Positions 1 through 8,742 are shown, numbered from the stretch's first letter. The stretch is 64,000 nucleotides of DNA from Paraburkholderia acidicola (GCF_002362315.1 NZ_MTZV01000006.1:1488001-1552000), one strand, 5' to 3'. The notes: generated by a model from the sequence alone, not told the origin. A program made the numbers and translations.

Positions 1-1
1 G

Positions 2-247
2 CCGGCAGCGCTGCTCGGTCTGGGCTACACCTTTACGCACGCTTCGGGCAACGGCCCGTCGGCGTCGTATAACCAGATTTCGCTGGGTGCGGACTACAAC
101 CTGTCGAAGCGTACGGACGTCTATGCGCTCGGCGCGTACCAACGTGCAAGCGGTACGGGTGCAACGGCAACCGTGGCCGACTACGACTACCCGTCGGACT
201 CGACGGCGCAGGAAATCTTCACGATCGGTATCCGTCACAAGTTCTAA
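2..247 (+). CDS. Outer-membrane porin, C-terminal fragment
   Basis: This is the last 81 residues of a Gram-negative trimeric porin; the start lies outside the window. It is read in the frame that opens at base 2. The text shows alternating beta-strand residues (YNQISLGADYNLSKRTDVYALGAY) split by short turns, and ends in IGIRHKF with the terminal Phe recognised by the Bam complex. The same ending (GIRHKF) closes the complete porin at 32511-33719, so both belong to the family usual in Burkholderia. Role: passive diffusion of small hydrophilic solutes across the outer membrane. A strong terminator follows 40 bp after the stop. Confidence 0.93.
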   Translation, partial: PAALLGLGYTFTHASGNGPSASYNQISLGADYNLSKRTDVYALGAYQRASGTGATATVADYDYPSDSTAQEIFTIGIRHKF

Positions 248-285
248 GCATGACGTGATGCACAGCTGAAGTTCCAGCTGTCATG

Positions 286-325
286 AGCCAGCCTGAGGCG
301 CCAAGCCGAAGGCTGGCTTTTTTAT
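286..325 (+). terminator. Rho-independent terminator of the porin
   Basis: Left arm AGCCAGCCT (286-294) pairs with AGGCTGGCT (310-318) and is followed by a run of Ts. It lies just after the porin stop codon. Confidence 0.88.
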
Positions 326-413
326 TGGCGGAGGCCTGCGTGGATGGTGTGGTGGCAGTTAGCGTTGTAGTGGCCGCGGCAGGGCTCAGGCAGCGGCCAC
401 GGCACCGTACCGC

Positions 414-1283
414 TCAGTGCCGCGCCTGCTCTTTTGCTGCCTGCGCGAGGGTCTGCTCGGGCATCGCGTCGGCGGCATTGGCGGCCTCGGGCCCGCGATA
501 GGTCACCGACGCACGCTCGCGCTGCGCGAGCGGCACGTTGGCGGTCTCCAGCCAGTCCGGATCGGGAATTTCACCGAACACCTGGCGCAGCCGTTCGCCC
601 CAGGTGCGGTGGATCATCTGGTAGTACGCGTTGTCCTGATCGATCGAGACGAAACGCGTCACATGCAGCGCGTCGGTTTCGTACACCAGCAGATCGAGCG
701 GCAGGCCCACGGAGAGATTCGAGCGCAGCGTCGAATCCATGGAAATAAGCGCGCATTTTGCCGCTTCGTCGAGCGGCGTGGCAGGCGTCAGCACGCGGTC
801 GATGATCGGCTTGCCGTACTTCGACTCGCCGATCTGGAAGTACGGGCACACCGTCGATGCCTCAATGAAATTGCCCGCCGCGTAAATCATGAAAAGCCGC
901 GGCGTCTGCGGCTTGCCGTCGATACCGATCTGGCCGCCGAGAATAAAGCTGCAATTGAAGTCGACGCCAAATTCCTGCAGCGCCGGCGCCTCGCGCTGAT
1001 GCACCGCGCGCACCGCATCCCCGACGACCCGCGCCGCGTCCGTCATCGTCCCGACCGTCCACAACGTGGGGCGCCCGTCGTCCGACGGTTCGCTCAGCAC
1101 GTGTAGCACCGCCTGAGTCAGAGACAGGTTGCCCGCGCCCAGCAACACGAGCACCCGTTCGCCGGGCTGCTCGAATACCGACATCTTGCGCGCGGTGCTG
1201 ATGTGATCGACGCCCGCATTGGTCCGGGTGTCCGACAGGAACACGAGACCGTCGTCGACGCACATCGCGACACAGTAAGTCAT
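414..1283 (-). CDS. Anbu-type proteasome-like protease
   Basis: Predicted 289-residue Ntn-hydrolase of the 20S proteasome beta-subunit/Anbu family. The chosen start gives MTYCVAMCVDDGLVFLSDTRTNAG, so removal of Met would expose Thr as the nucleophile. Thr2, Asp18 and Lys33 match the proteasomal Thr1/Asp17/Lys33 triad. A 25-residue extension to an upstream ATG at 1358 would bury the catalytic Thr, so I reject that start. Anbu proteins form open-ring or helical assemblies in the cytoplasm, and their substrates are not established. In many bacteria Anbu sits beside ATP-grasp, alpha-E and transglutaminase-like genes. None is visible here, though the window ends only 0.4 kb away. Confidence 0.9.
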   Translation of the reverse strand: MTYCVAMCVDDGLVFLSDTRTNAGVDHISTARKMSVFEQPGERVLVLLGAGNLSLTQAVLHVLSEPSDDGRPTLWTVGTMTDAARVVGDAVRAVHQREAPALQEFGVDFNCSFILGGQIGIDGKPQTPRLFMIYAAGNFIEASTVCPYFQIGESKYGKPIIDRVLTPATPLDEAAKCALISMDSTLRSNLSVGLPLDLLVYETDALHVTRFVSIDQDNAYYQMIHRTWGERLRQVFGEIPDPDWLETANVPLAQRERASVTYRGPEAANAADAMPEQTLAQAAKEQARH

Positions 1284-1408
1284 GGATAGATCCGCAAGAA
1301 AAAGACCCGCTATTGTAATACTGCGCGGCGCAACCCCGTTTGTGATGCAGTCGGGCACGTGCTGGCACGTCGGTTCATCGTTGCACTACCCGAATACGCA
1401 ACGCCCAT

Positions 1409-1441
1409 GAAAAATCCCCACGGACGTGAGCCCGTGGGGAT
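1409..1441 (-). terminator. Terminator of the HU-like gene
   Basis: Perfect arms ATCCCCACGG (1414-1423) and CCGTGGGGAT (1432-1441). On the minus strand the second arm runs into TTTT, directly downstream of the HU-like gene. Confidence 0.85.
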
Positions 1442-1503
1442 CGTGTACTGCCTGTCTGCGGAAAACGCCGCGGCCCCGAAAGGCATCGACGTGTCTCGCG
1501 AGA

Positions 1504-1950
1504 TCAGCTCGCTGCTGCGTCCTTCAGCTTCTTCAGCGCACGTGCCTTGATGCGCACGCTTGCCGGCTTGGCCGGGAACCAGCGCTCTTCACCCGTGAAC
1601 GGATCCTTGCCGAAGCGCTTCTTCTTCGCCGGCACTTGCTGCGCGACGATCTTCAGCAGACCCGACAACGTGAATTCGCCAGCACCCTTCTTGTGCACCG
1701 AGCCGAGGATCGTGTCTTCGAGTGCAGCCAGAACAGCCTTGGCAGCCTTCGGTTCAACACCAGCACGTTCTGCGACATGAGCAGCCAGCGAGGCCTTCGT
1801 GAAGGTGTCCTTGATCGGCGACGGAGCGCCGGACGCCTTCACGGCGACCTTCTTAGCTGCAGCTTTTTGCGCAGGCACTTTCTTCGCAGCAACCTTTTTG
1901 GCAGCTGCCGGTGCGGCCTTCTTGGCCACCTTTTTTGCGGAAGTCGGCAT
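1504..1950 (-). CDS. HU-like histone with Lys/Ala-rich N-terminal tail
   Basis: 148-residue DNA-binding nucleoid protein. Residues 1-45 are a lysine/alanine/proline-rich basic tail (repeats like AAKKV) resembling histone H1 tails. Residues about 46-140 form an HU/IHF-like domain with the DNA-arm signature PFTGEERWFPAKPASVRIKA. The start at 1950 is fixed by AGGAG six bases upstream; a longer open frame to 2190 has no ribosome site and no homology. Inferred role: DNA compaction and architecture. Five imperfect 11-bp repeats lie about 180 bp upstream, and a strong terminator follows. Confidence 0.92.
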   Translation of the reverse strand: MPTSAKKVAKKAAPAAAKKVAAKKVPAQKAAAKKVAVKASGAPSPIKDTFTKASLAAHVAERAGVEPKAAKAVLAALEDTILGSVHKKGAGEFTLSGLLKIVAQQVPAKKKRFGKDPFTGEERWFPAKPASVRIKARALKKLKDAAAS

Positions 1951-2340
1951 GTTTCTCCTACCTGTTGTGGTCAGTGAATGCACGAAGTACACGCGGTATG
2001 CGTGCACTTCAACGCCGGATTCTACAAGCGCTATAGCGTTTCGCGCGAATCTTTTGTGCATCACAGGTGGGGTTTGTTGCGTGGCGCTGACTCCCGGGTG
2101 CATTTTGAGGCTTGTTTCAAGGGGTAAACGTGAGTCTCGCGTGACCTTCGCGTGAGCCTCATGTGAACTTCGCGTTGACTTCACGTCCACCGCGCATGAA
2201 CTCGCACCGCGTTTTTAGACGACCCGTACCCCCTTCCCAGCATCGAAACCGCGGTTATGGCGACCAGTGGCACGTCGCTGGACGCGCGACCTGCGTCGTA
2301 ATGCCCCGCAATATTCCGCCATAGCCGACACGCAACCGGC
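1951..2340. other. Intergenic region with promoter of HU-like gene
   Basis: 390 bases without a supported gene between the HU-like start and the MocR stop. The only obvious structure is the tandem repeat at 2128-2182. The HU-like promoter should lie near 1960-2060, but I cannot place it with confidence. Confidence 0.5.
2128..2182. repeat. Five imperfect 11-bp tandem repeats
   Basis: Successive 11-base units: ACGTGAGTCTC, GCGTGACCTTC, GCGTGAGCCTC, ATGTGAACTTC, GCGTTGACTTC. The core GTGA is kept in four of them. The 11-bp period places each unit on nearly the same face of the helix. Function unknown. Confidence 0.7.
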
Positions 2341-3807
2341 TCAACGCGCCAGTTTCGGCATCAGCCGCGCGAGCTTCGTCAGCGCCTCGTCGATGTGATC
2401 GGCACCAATACCCCCGTAACCAAAGATCAATCCCGGCTGCGGCCGGGTCCGTACATAGAACGGCGCGAGTCCGTACAGGCCGATCGATGCATCGCGTGCC
2501 GCGGCGATCAGCGTCGCTTCGGAGAGCGCCCCCTTCAGATGCGCGGCAAGGTGAATGCCGGCAATCGGTGCCGTCGGCTCGAACCATTCGCTGAGCGGGC
2601 CACGCAGATGCGACAGCAGACACATTCGGCGCGTCACGTAGATCTTGTGCATGCGGCGTAGATGCTTCGCGAAATCGCCATTGAGCATGAACGCCGCGAG
2701 CGCGGTCTGCGTCAGTGTGCAGCCATGCCAGTCGCCGAGCTGACGTGCCTTGCGCAACGGCCCGCCCAACGACACCGGCGGCACCACGTAACCGACCCGC
2801 AGTTCGGGGAAAAGCGTCTTCGAGAAGGTGCCGACGTAGGCGACGAGACCGGCGCGATCGAGGGTTTTCAGCGGTTCGATGGCGCGACCGTCGAAGCGGA
2901 ATTCGCAGTCGTAGTCGTCCTCGATGATCAACGCGTCGCGCTGTTCCGCCCATTCGAGCAATGCGACGCGCCGCTCGAGCGACATCGGCATGCCGAGCGG
3001 AAACTGGTGCGACGGCGTCACGTAAACGAGCCGCGCGTTCTTCGGCAGCTTCGCGACGATGAGCCCTTCCGCGTCGACCGGGACCGGCACGACCTTCGCG
3101 CCGAGCGCCGCGAAACATTCGCGCGCCGGCGGGTAACCGGGATCCTCGACCACCGCGACATCGCCGGGGCGCAATGTGATGCGCGCCAGCAGATCGAGCG
3201 CATGCTGTGCGCCCTGGGTGACGAACACGTCCTCCCAGTTACTGTTCAACGCGCGGCTGAAAGCCAGATAACGCGACACCGCGAGCCGCAGGTCCTGTTC
3301 GCCCGCAGATTCGCGATACATCCCGCGACCACGTGCCTGTACCCGCAGCGCGTGGTTCACGCAGCGCCGCCAGACGTCGAACGGAAACAGCGCCTTGTCC
3401 GTCATGCCACCAACAAAGTCGTACGGCGATCCGGTGATCGGCCGCGGCAGCATCGATGCATCCCGCAGTTGTTCCCAGACAGGTCGTGCCCGCACGCGCG
3501 CCTTCGTCTGCGTGCGGGCGGCTTCGACTTCGCGGATCTGCGCGGAGCGTCCGGCGGGTAGTCGCTGCAGGCCGTCCGCGACGAAGGTGCCGGAGCCCGC
3601 GCGCGCACTCAGATAGCCTTCGGCGAGCAGCCGCTCGAATACATCGAGCGTCGTCTTGCGCGACACGCCGAGCTGGATGGCGAGATCGCGCGTGGAGGGC
3701 AAACGTGTGCCGCCGGCTAGCCGACCTTCGATAATCCCCTCCCTGAGCTGCCGGTAGATCTGCCCCGCCAGGTCGTGCCGACCTTCGACCGCGATGTGGA
3801 TGTCCAT
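2341..3807 (-). CDS. MocR/PdxR-family regulator (GntR-aminotransferase fusion)
   Basis: 488 residues, normal for the family. An N-terminal GntR winged helix (residues about 10-77, with LPSTRDLAIQLGVSRKT) is joined by a linker to a fold-type I aminotransferase domain (about 120-488). The PLP-binding lysine is Lys330 in GTFSKTLFPELR, and IIEDDYDCEF (294-303) supplies the conserved Asp. Members sense PLP or an amino compound and act as activators or repressors; the domain usually does not turn over substrate. The gene is divergent from an AhpD-like gene with 109 bp between the starts, so that gene is its most likely target. The effector is unknown. Confidence 0.92.
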   Translation of the reverse strand: MDIHIAVEGRHDLAGQIYRQLREGIIEGRLAGGTRLPSTRDLAIQLGVSRKTTLDVFERLLAEGYLSARAGSGTFVADGLQRLPAGRSAQIREVEAARTQTKARVRARPVWEQLRDASMLPRPITGSPYDFVGGMTDKALFPFDVWRRCVNHALRVQARGRGMYRESAGEQDLRLAVSRYLAFSRALNSNWEDVFVTQGAQHALDLLARITLRPGDVAVVEDPGYPPARECFAALGAKVVPVPVDAEGLIVAKLPKNARLVYVTPSHQFPLGMPMSLERRVALLEWAEQRDALIIEDDYDCEFRFDGRAIEPLKTLDRAGLVAYVGTFSKTLFPELRVGYVVPPVSLGGPLRKARQLGDWHGCTLTQTALAAFMLNGDFAKHLRRMHKIYVTRRMCLLSHLRGPLSEWFEPTAPIAGIHLAAHLKGALSEATLIAAARDASIGLYGLAPFYVRTRPQPGLIFGYGGIGADHIDEALTKLARLMPKLAR

Positions 3808-3916
3808 GGGAAGTGGTTACCTGAGATATTCCAGAAATGGCTATTTTGCCTGACCACAATGCGATTTAAGCTTGATCCATGGCCCCAATCGCGGGCACAT
3901 TCAACTGGAGCACATC
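3808..3916. promoter_or_regulatory. Shared promoter region of mocR-like and ahpD-like genes
   Basis: 109-bp divergent spacer. GTGGT near 3813 and ACCAC near 3853 are short inverted half-sites, and TGGTTA/TGGCTA recur about 25 bp apart. MocR proteins often bind spaced direct repeats, but the match is weak. Confidence 0.4.
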
Positions 3917-4354
3917 ATGCAATCACGTCTCGACTTCTATAAAACCAACCCGCATGGCACGAAGGCAATGCTGGCGCTGGAAGAACAGGTCAGCAAAAGC
4001 AGCATCGAGAAACCGCTCGCCGAACTGGTGCGGCTGCGCGCCTCGCAGCTGAACGGCTGCGCTTTCTGCGTCGACATGCACACGACGGACGCGCGCAAGG
4101 GCGGCGAAACGGAACGCCGCCTCGCCACCGTCACCGTGTGGCGCGAAACGCCGTTCTTCACCGATCGCGAACGCGCCGCGCTGGAATGGACCGAAGCGCT
4201 CACGCTCATTTCGCAGACGCATGTGCCCGACGCCGTGTGGGAAGCAGTCAAGCCGCATTTCACCGACGTGGAAATCGGCGACCTCACGATGCTGATCATC
4301 GCGATCAATGGCTGGAACCGCATCGCCGTGTCGTTCCGCAAGATCCCGGATTGA
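3917..4354 (+). CDS. AhpD/carboxymuconolactone decarboxylase-like peroxidase
   Basis: 145-residue protein of the AhpD-like core fold. The redox motif CAFCVDMH gives Cys48, Cys51 and His55, the CxxC...H catalytic set that reduces peroxides through a relay with thiol partners. The start at 3917 has GGAG six bases upstream; an earlier in-frame ATG at 3872 would add 15 residues with no ribosome site. The protein is probably cytoplasmic and oligomeric. Its place opposite a MocR regulator suggests inducible expression. Members are often annotated as carboxymuconolactone decarboxylases, but the CxxC points to peroxidase chemistry. Confidence 0.9.
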   Translation: MQSRLDFYKTNPHGTKAMLALEEQVSKSSIEKPLAELVRLRASQLNGCAFCVDMHTTDARKGGETERRLATVTVWRETPFFTDRERAALEWTEALTLISQTHVPDAVWEAVKPHFTDVEIGDLTMLIIAINGWNRIAVSFRKIPD

Positions 4355-4420
4355 ACGGGCGCCGGCGCCGGTGCCGCCCTGCAGCGCACTGCAGGCGCGG
4401 GCGGTAACCGGCCGGGGCGA

Positions 4421-4462
4421 CGTCGACCGCGCGCCCTGCGCGGTCGACGCCCTCATTTCCCT
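4421..4462 (+). terminator. Probable terminator after the AhpD-like gene
   Basis: Perfect 12-bp arms CGTCGACCGCGC (4421-4432) and GCGCGGTCGACG (4438-4449) with a 5-base loop, followed by a pyrimidine-rich but not pure T tract. It could also be a protein-binding palindrome. Confidence 0.6.
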
Positions 4463-5045
4463 CTGAACCCTTCGTTCGAACCTCCCCCCTCGCAGCGCCG
4501 TCCCCGGTTCACGCTTGCGGCCCACGCCGCCTCGCCTTATCCGGCGATTTCCCTCTCTGCTACCCCGCTCCACCGAAAATGCCGCCCATACAAGCGGACA
4601 GGTGTAATATTTTCGGTGCCTTTATGCGCGAAAACGTTAAATCATGATCGAAGCAGAAGACCGCGACACCGCCGTGCAGAGCTTCATCGAGCCGTCGGAG
4701 TTAATACGGGTTACCGCATTCGAACGCTTTAAAAGTGAACCGTGCACACGTACCGTCCTTTCAACGTGGCGTGCCGTGGCAGACCGGCTGGTATGCCGCA
4801 GCGAGCCTGTATGGACGCCGCTGCGAACCCAATGCACAAAACAATCGAAAAAATACCAGGAAAAGCGTCTTAATATGGCGCACGGCAACACGCGCCTGGA
4901 AATGTTTCAGAGGCAACCCGCCACAGCACGACCGATTAAGACACTGGCTCAGACAGTCACACCGTTTTCTTTTTGCTTTGCCTCTTTTAACGATTGATTC
5001 AAGCTTCACCATTCAGTCCGTATAAACGTCACAGGGGTAGCGCGT
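4463..5045. other. Long intergenic stretch without a supported gene
   Basis: About 580 bases of lower GC than the flanks. A 117-codon open frame (4644-4997) has irregular composition (many Cys, Trp, Arg), no clear ribosome site and no family resemblance, so I do not call it. The 3' end carries the likely promoter of the next operon. Confidence 0.5.
4998..5026 (+). promoter_or_regulatory. Candidate sigma-70 promoter of 5046 operon
   Basis: TATAAA at 5021-5026 with TTCAAG 17 bases upstream (4998-5003). It lies 20 bases before the start codon, so the leader would be short. Weak -35. Confidence 0.35.
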
Positions 5046-5822
5046 ATGTCCAAAGATATGACGACCGGCAATTCAGGCACGAATCAGAGCAAGGTCAAGC
5101 TCATCAAGTGGGGGATCATCGGCCTCGGCATCATTGTCGTCGCCCCGCTCGTGGTGCTGCTGGTCAAGGGGCTGATCGGCCTCATCGCGGCCGCGGTCAT
5201 CGGGCTCGCGGCGATCAACTTCGCGCCGGTCATCGCGATGAAGTTCGCGAACCAGAAGGTCAAGATGATGGTCAACGAGGCGGGCACCAACCCGATCGAG
5301 ACGCTCTATAACCAGCTGGCGGAAAAGGAACAGGCCGCGCAGAAGTTCAAGGACAGCATTACCGGCTTCCGCACGGAAGTCGCGAACTTCGCGACCAAGA
5401 CCGCGCAGTTCAAGAAGCAGTATCCCGACGACGCCGAGCGCTTCGAAGCGCAACTGGCCACGATGAACAAGCTGCTGACCTTCCGCGAGCAACGCTACAA
5501 ACAGGTTCAGTCGGAGCTGCAGAATTTCTCGAACGCGATCGATCGCGCGAAAGCACTGTGGGACATGTCGCAATCCGCGCAGCGCATGAACAAGATTGCC
5601 GGCATGCAAACCAGCAACACGTTCGAGCAGATCAAGACCGACGCCGCCATCGACGCCGTCACCAATTCGGTGAACAAGGCCTTCTCCGAGATGGAAACCT
5701 CGCTGATGGACAACCCGGAAGTTCAGCAGGCTCAACAGGCGGCGAACGCAAGCCTTCTGACAGCGGGATCGGGGGCGTCACCCACACCGATCGCATCGCC
5801 GCAGATCGCTTCGAAACAGTAA
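5046..5822 (+). CDS. Membrane-anchored coiled-coil protein of unknown function
   Basis: 258 residues; I do not recognise the family. After about 20 polar residues there are two adjacent hydrophobic segments (about 22-43 and 46-66) that would form a hairpin in the inner membrane. Residues 80-200 are a charged, heptad-like helix (KEQAAQKFKDSITGFR..., RYKQVQSELQNFSNAIDRAK) typical of a coiled coil, and the tail is Ala/Ser/Pro-rich. The arrangement recalls PspA-like stress proteins, but I see no diagnostic motif. The next gene follows 46 bp downstream and also encodes an inner-membrane-anchored protein, so the two probably form an operon and may work together at the envelope. Confidence 0.75.
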   Translation: MSKDMTTGNSGTNQSKVKLIKWGIIGLGIIVVAPLVVLLVKGLIGLIAAAVIGLAAINFAPVIAMKFANQKVKMMVNEAGTNPIETLYNQLAEKEQAAQKFKDSITGFRTEVANFATKTAQFKKQYPDDAERFEAQLATMNKLLTFREQRYKQVQSELQNFSNAIDRAKALWDMSQSAQRMNKIAGMQTSNTFEQIKTDAAIDAVTNSVNKAFSEMETSLMDNPEVQQAQQAANASLLTAGSGASPTPIASPQIASKQ

Positions 5823-5868
5823 GCATCGAAACAGCACACTCGACACGTCCAACTACCGAACAGACACA

Positions 5869-7062
5869 ATGAAAAAAATACTAGGCTCGGCAATCTTTCT
5901 GGTCATCCTCGTTGCGGGATGGTTGATCTATCAGGGCGGTCTGGTGCAACGCCTCGCGTCGCCTTCTTCGTCATCGCCGTCGTCGACGCAGACCAGTTCC
6001 AGCGATAACTCGAATTCCAGCGGCAACAGCAGCAGCAATAACAACAGCAGTAGTAACAACGCCAGCACGAACGTCGTGCAATCGGTCGCGGTGGACGGCT
6101 TCGTGCCGAACAAGAACACGCTGAAATCGATCGTCACCAACGGCGTGGCGCGGATCAGCGTAGAAAATCCCTCGCGCCCGTTCTACTCGGAAGACGGCGG
6201 CAAACCGCAGGGCTTCAACGTCGATTTCGCGAAGCTGCTGTTCGCGCAGAAGGAATTCACCTCGGGCGATCACAGCACGATCAAGGTCGATACCGGTCAC
6301 GGCGTAGACACCTATCCGGCCGTTCCCGCGCAGCTCACGCAGACCGACAAGGACGGCAACGCCACCGTCGACATCGCGATGGACGGCCTGACGTTCTCCG
6401 ACGACACGCCCAACGGCGTGGTCTACACGGTGCCCTACATCGACGACTTCGGTTACGCGCTGATCGTACGCAAAGGCTCGTCGATCCATTCGACCGCCGA
6501 CCTGGCTGGCAAGAAGATCGGCATCCTGCAGGGCGACCCCGACGTCAAGGCGTTTGTGACGAAGGCGTTCCCGAACAACCAGGTGGTCGAGTTGTCCGAT
6601 GCCAGCATCAACGGCGAACGCTCGTGGATGGCGCACTTCCTGAACAACGGACAAGTCGACGCCATCGTCTATGACTACCCGTTCGGCGTGGCGGAGATTG
6701 AAGGCACCGACCTGACTTTCGCGGTCAGCAAGCTGGAAGGCTCGAACCTCGCGTACAAGATCGGCGTACGCAAGAGCGATAGCGACCTGCTGGTGTATCT
6801 GAATTCGGCGATCGCCAAGGTCAGGCAATCGCCCGAGTATCTCGATCTGCTGCGCAAATACTTCATCAGCAACCAGATCGCGACGACCGCCGCACAGGGC
6901 AGCGAAAAGACCTACGTCGTGAAGTCGGGCGATACGCTGAATCTGATCGCCTCGAGCCAGCTGGGGAGTGCCGCGCGCTATGTCGAGATCCAGCGGCGCA
7001 ACAACCTGCCGAACCCGAACCTGATCCTGGTCGGGCAGCGGCTGGTGATTCCGCGCGGTTAA
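5869..7062 (+). CDS. Membrane-anchored solute-binding protein fused to LysM
   Basis: 397 residues in four parts: one N-terminal transmembrane helix or uncleaved signal (3-22); a low-complexity Ser/Asn linker (about 32-68); a family-3 periplasmic binding domain (about 75-338, with RISVENPSRPFYSEDGGKPQGFNVDF, IAMDGLTFSDD and the hinge region KKIGILQGD); and a C-terminal LysM domain (about 349-396, YVVKSGDTLNLIAS to LVGQRLVIP). Family-3 domains bind amino acids or similar small ligands, and LysM binds peptidoglycan glycans. The chain would therefore span from the inner membrane to the wall. No permease or ATPase is adjacent, so a sensing or structural role seems more likely than transport. Confidence 0.88.
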   Translation: MKKILGSAIFLVILVAGWLIYQGGLVQRLASPSSSSPSSTQTSSSDNSNSSGNSSSNNNSSSNNASTNVVQSVAVDGFVPNKNTLKSIVTNGVARISVENPSRPFYSEDGGKPQGFNVDFAKLLFAQKEFTSGDHSTIKVDTGHGVDTYPAVPAQLTQTDKDGNATVDIAMDGLTFSDDTPNGVVYTVPYIDDFGYALIVRKGSSIHSTADLAGKKIGILQGDPDVKAFVTKAFPNNQVVELSDASINGERSWMAHFLNNGQVDAIVYDYPFGVAEIEGTDLTFAVSKLEGSNLAYKIGVRKSDSDLLVYLNSAIAKVRQSPEYLDLLRKYFISNQIATTAAQGSEKTYVVKSGDTLNLIASSQLGSAARYVEIQRRNNLPNPNLILVGQRLVIPRG

Positions 7063-7107
7063 GCGGGAAACGCGCAGCTCAGCGCGAACGCACCCGGTAT
7101 AGACAAA

Positions 7108-7145
7108 GCGGCCCCGGCATCGTCTGCCGGGGCCGCCTCTTTTTG
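7108..7145 (+). terminator. Rho-independent terminator
   Basis: Perfect 12-bp arms GCGGCCCCGGCA (7108-7119) and TGCCGGGGCCGC (7125-7136), then CTCTTTTT. It ends the 5046-7062 operon. Confidence 0.93.
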
Positions 7146-7218
7146 ATGCGTTGATGCGCGTGTTTTGCACACGCACAACATGCGCCCGTCGATCAATACA
7201 ACCGCATCGCCATGACCA

Positions 7219-8742
7219 TCATTGCGCCGCAGCGGCCAGCGTAGCCGAATCGCGTTGCGCGTTTTCGCGCGCTTCGTCGGTACAGCGCTGATGTTCGCGC
7301 GACAGGCGGCGCATCAGCGGCAGCAGAAGCACGGCCACCACTACACCCGCGGCGGCAAGCCAGCCGAGCCCGGTGAAGAGCTTCGTGTACAGCGGCAGCG
7401 ACTGCACCGCCGTGAGATCGCCGGAAGGCATCTGTGCAAAATTCGCGACCACGCTGCCGAGATACTGCGACACACCGGTCGCCACGAAGTACGCACCCAT
7501 CATGAAACCGCTCATGCGGACCGGCACGTAACGCGCGATCATCGCGAGGCCGAGGCCGCTGACGAGCAGTTCTCCGAGCGAGTACAGCCCATAGCCGCCG
7601 ACCATGAACCACGACGACACGCGACCGTCCACCGCATAGCGGCCGCTCAGCGCATAGACGAAAAACCCCGCCGACACCACCGCAAAACCCAGCGCATATT
7701 TCACGGCGACCGGCACGTCCCTGCCGCTGCGCGCGAGCCGCGTGTACAGCAGCGCGAGAATCGGGCTCAGCAGCATGATCCAGATCGGGTTGAGCGCCTG
7801 GAATTGCGCCGCGCTCCACGAGAACAGCGACACGCCGAACAGCGAGAACTGCGGGTCGACGTTGCGCAGCGCGAACAGCGTGAGCGATGTCGACATCTGT
7901 TGATAGAACACAAAGAACAGAATGACCTGCAGCGTAAGGATCAGCGCGGCGACGAGCCCTGCGCGCTCCGAGCGTTCGCAGCGCGTCAGCATGTAACCGA
8001 AAATACCGAGAATCGCGACGCCGGCCGCATACACGCAGGCCACGGCGATGCTCTTGTGCTGCAGCACGTAGGTCGTCGCGACGGCAAGCGCGATCGCGCC
8101 CAGCACCAGCGCGCCGACGGCTTTCCAGCGGACCGGTTCGGCATCCGGGGCGGAACCGATATGCGCGAGCGAGCGATATAGAACCAGGAAATTCAGCACA
8201 CCGAGCAGCATGCCCGCACAGCACACGCCGAACGCCGCGTGCCAGCCCCAGTGATCTTTAATCCACGGCGTGGCGAGCATCGAGCAGGTCGAACCGATGT
8301 TCACCGCCATGTAGTAGATCGTGAACGCACTATCGATCCGCGCATCGTCGCCTTCGTAAATACGCCGCACGAGGTTCGCCGCGTTCGCCTTGAAAAGCCC
8401 GTTGCCGACCACGATCACGCCGAGCGACGCATACATGTGGCCCAGTGCATCGGTGGGCATCGCCAGCATCAGATAGCCGGCGGCCAGCACGAGCGCCCCG
8501 CAGATCATCGTGCGACGCGTGCCGAGAATCTTGTCGCCGATCCAGCCGCCAACCGACGGCGCCGCATACACCAGCGCCGTGAACGCGCCCCACGTGAGCG
8601 TGGCGTGGCTGTCCGTGAAGCCCAGCCGGTTGACCATGAACAGCACGAGCAGCGCGGCCATGCCGTAGTAACCGAAACGCTCCCACATTTCGATCAGGAA
8701 GACCGTCGAAAACGATCGGGTCTGGGAGACGGGTGATTTCAT
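7219..8742 (-). CDS. POT-family proton-dependent di/tripeptide permease
   Basis: 507 residues with about 14 membrane helices, the usual bacterial POT/PTR2 size. The family signature ExxER (Glu18, Glu21, Arg22 in EMWERFGYYG) couples protons to peptide, and GNGLFKANAANL in the fourth helix region is also characteristic. It imports di- and tripeptides across the inner membrane. I chose ATG 8742 because AGG lies seven bases upstream; TTG/ATG alternatives at 8760 and 8745 would add a few residues. The gene is divergent from, but 876 bp away from, the XRE-cupin regulator that heads the peptide ABC operon. It may belong to the same peptide-uptake regulon. Confidence 0.93.
   Translation of the reverse strand: MKSPVSQTRSFSTVFLIEMWERFGYYGMAALLVLFMVNRLGFTDSHATLTWGAFTALVYAAPSVGGWIGDKILGTRRTMICGALVLAAGYLMLAMPTDALGHMYASLGVIVVGNGLFKANAANLVRRIYEGDDARIDSAFTIYYMAVNIGSTCSMLATPWIKDHWGWHAAFGVCCAGMLLGVLNFLVLYRSLAHIGSAPDAEPVRWKAVGALVLGAIALAVATTYVLQHKSIAVACVYAAGVAILGIFGYMLTRCERSERAGLVAALILTLQVILFFVFYQQMSTSLTLFALRNVDPQFSLFGVSLFSWSAAQFQALNPIWIMLLSPILALLYTRLARSGRDVPVAVKYALGFAVVSAGFFVYALSGRYAVDGRVSSWFMVGGYGLYSLGELLVSGLGLAMIARYVPVRMSGFMMGAYFVATGVSQYLGSVVANFAQMPSGDLTAVQSLPLYTKLFTGLGWLAAAGVVVAVLLLPLMRRLSREHQRCTDEARENAQRDSATLAAAAQ

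Noticed and set aside
4644..4997. 117-codon plus-strand frame
   Set aside because: No ribosome site, unusual composition and no family resemblance; may be chance in lower-GC intergenic DNA.
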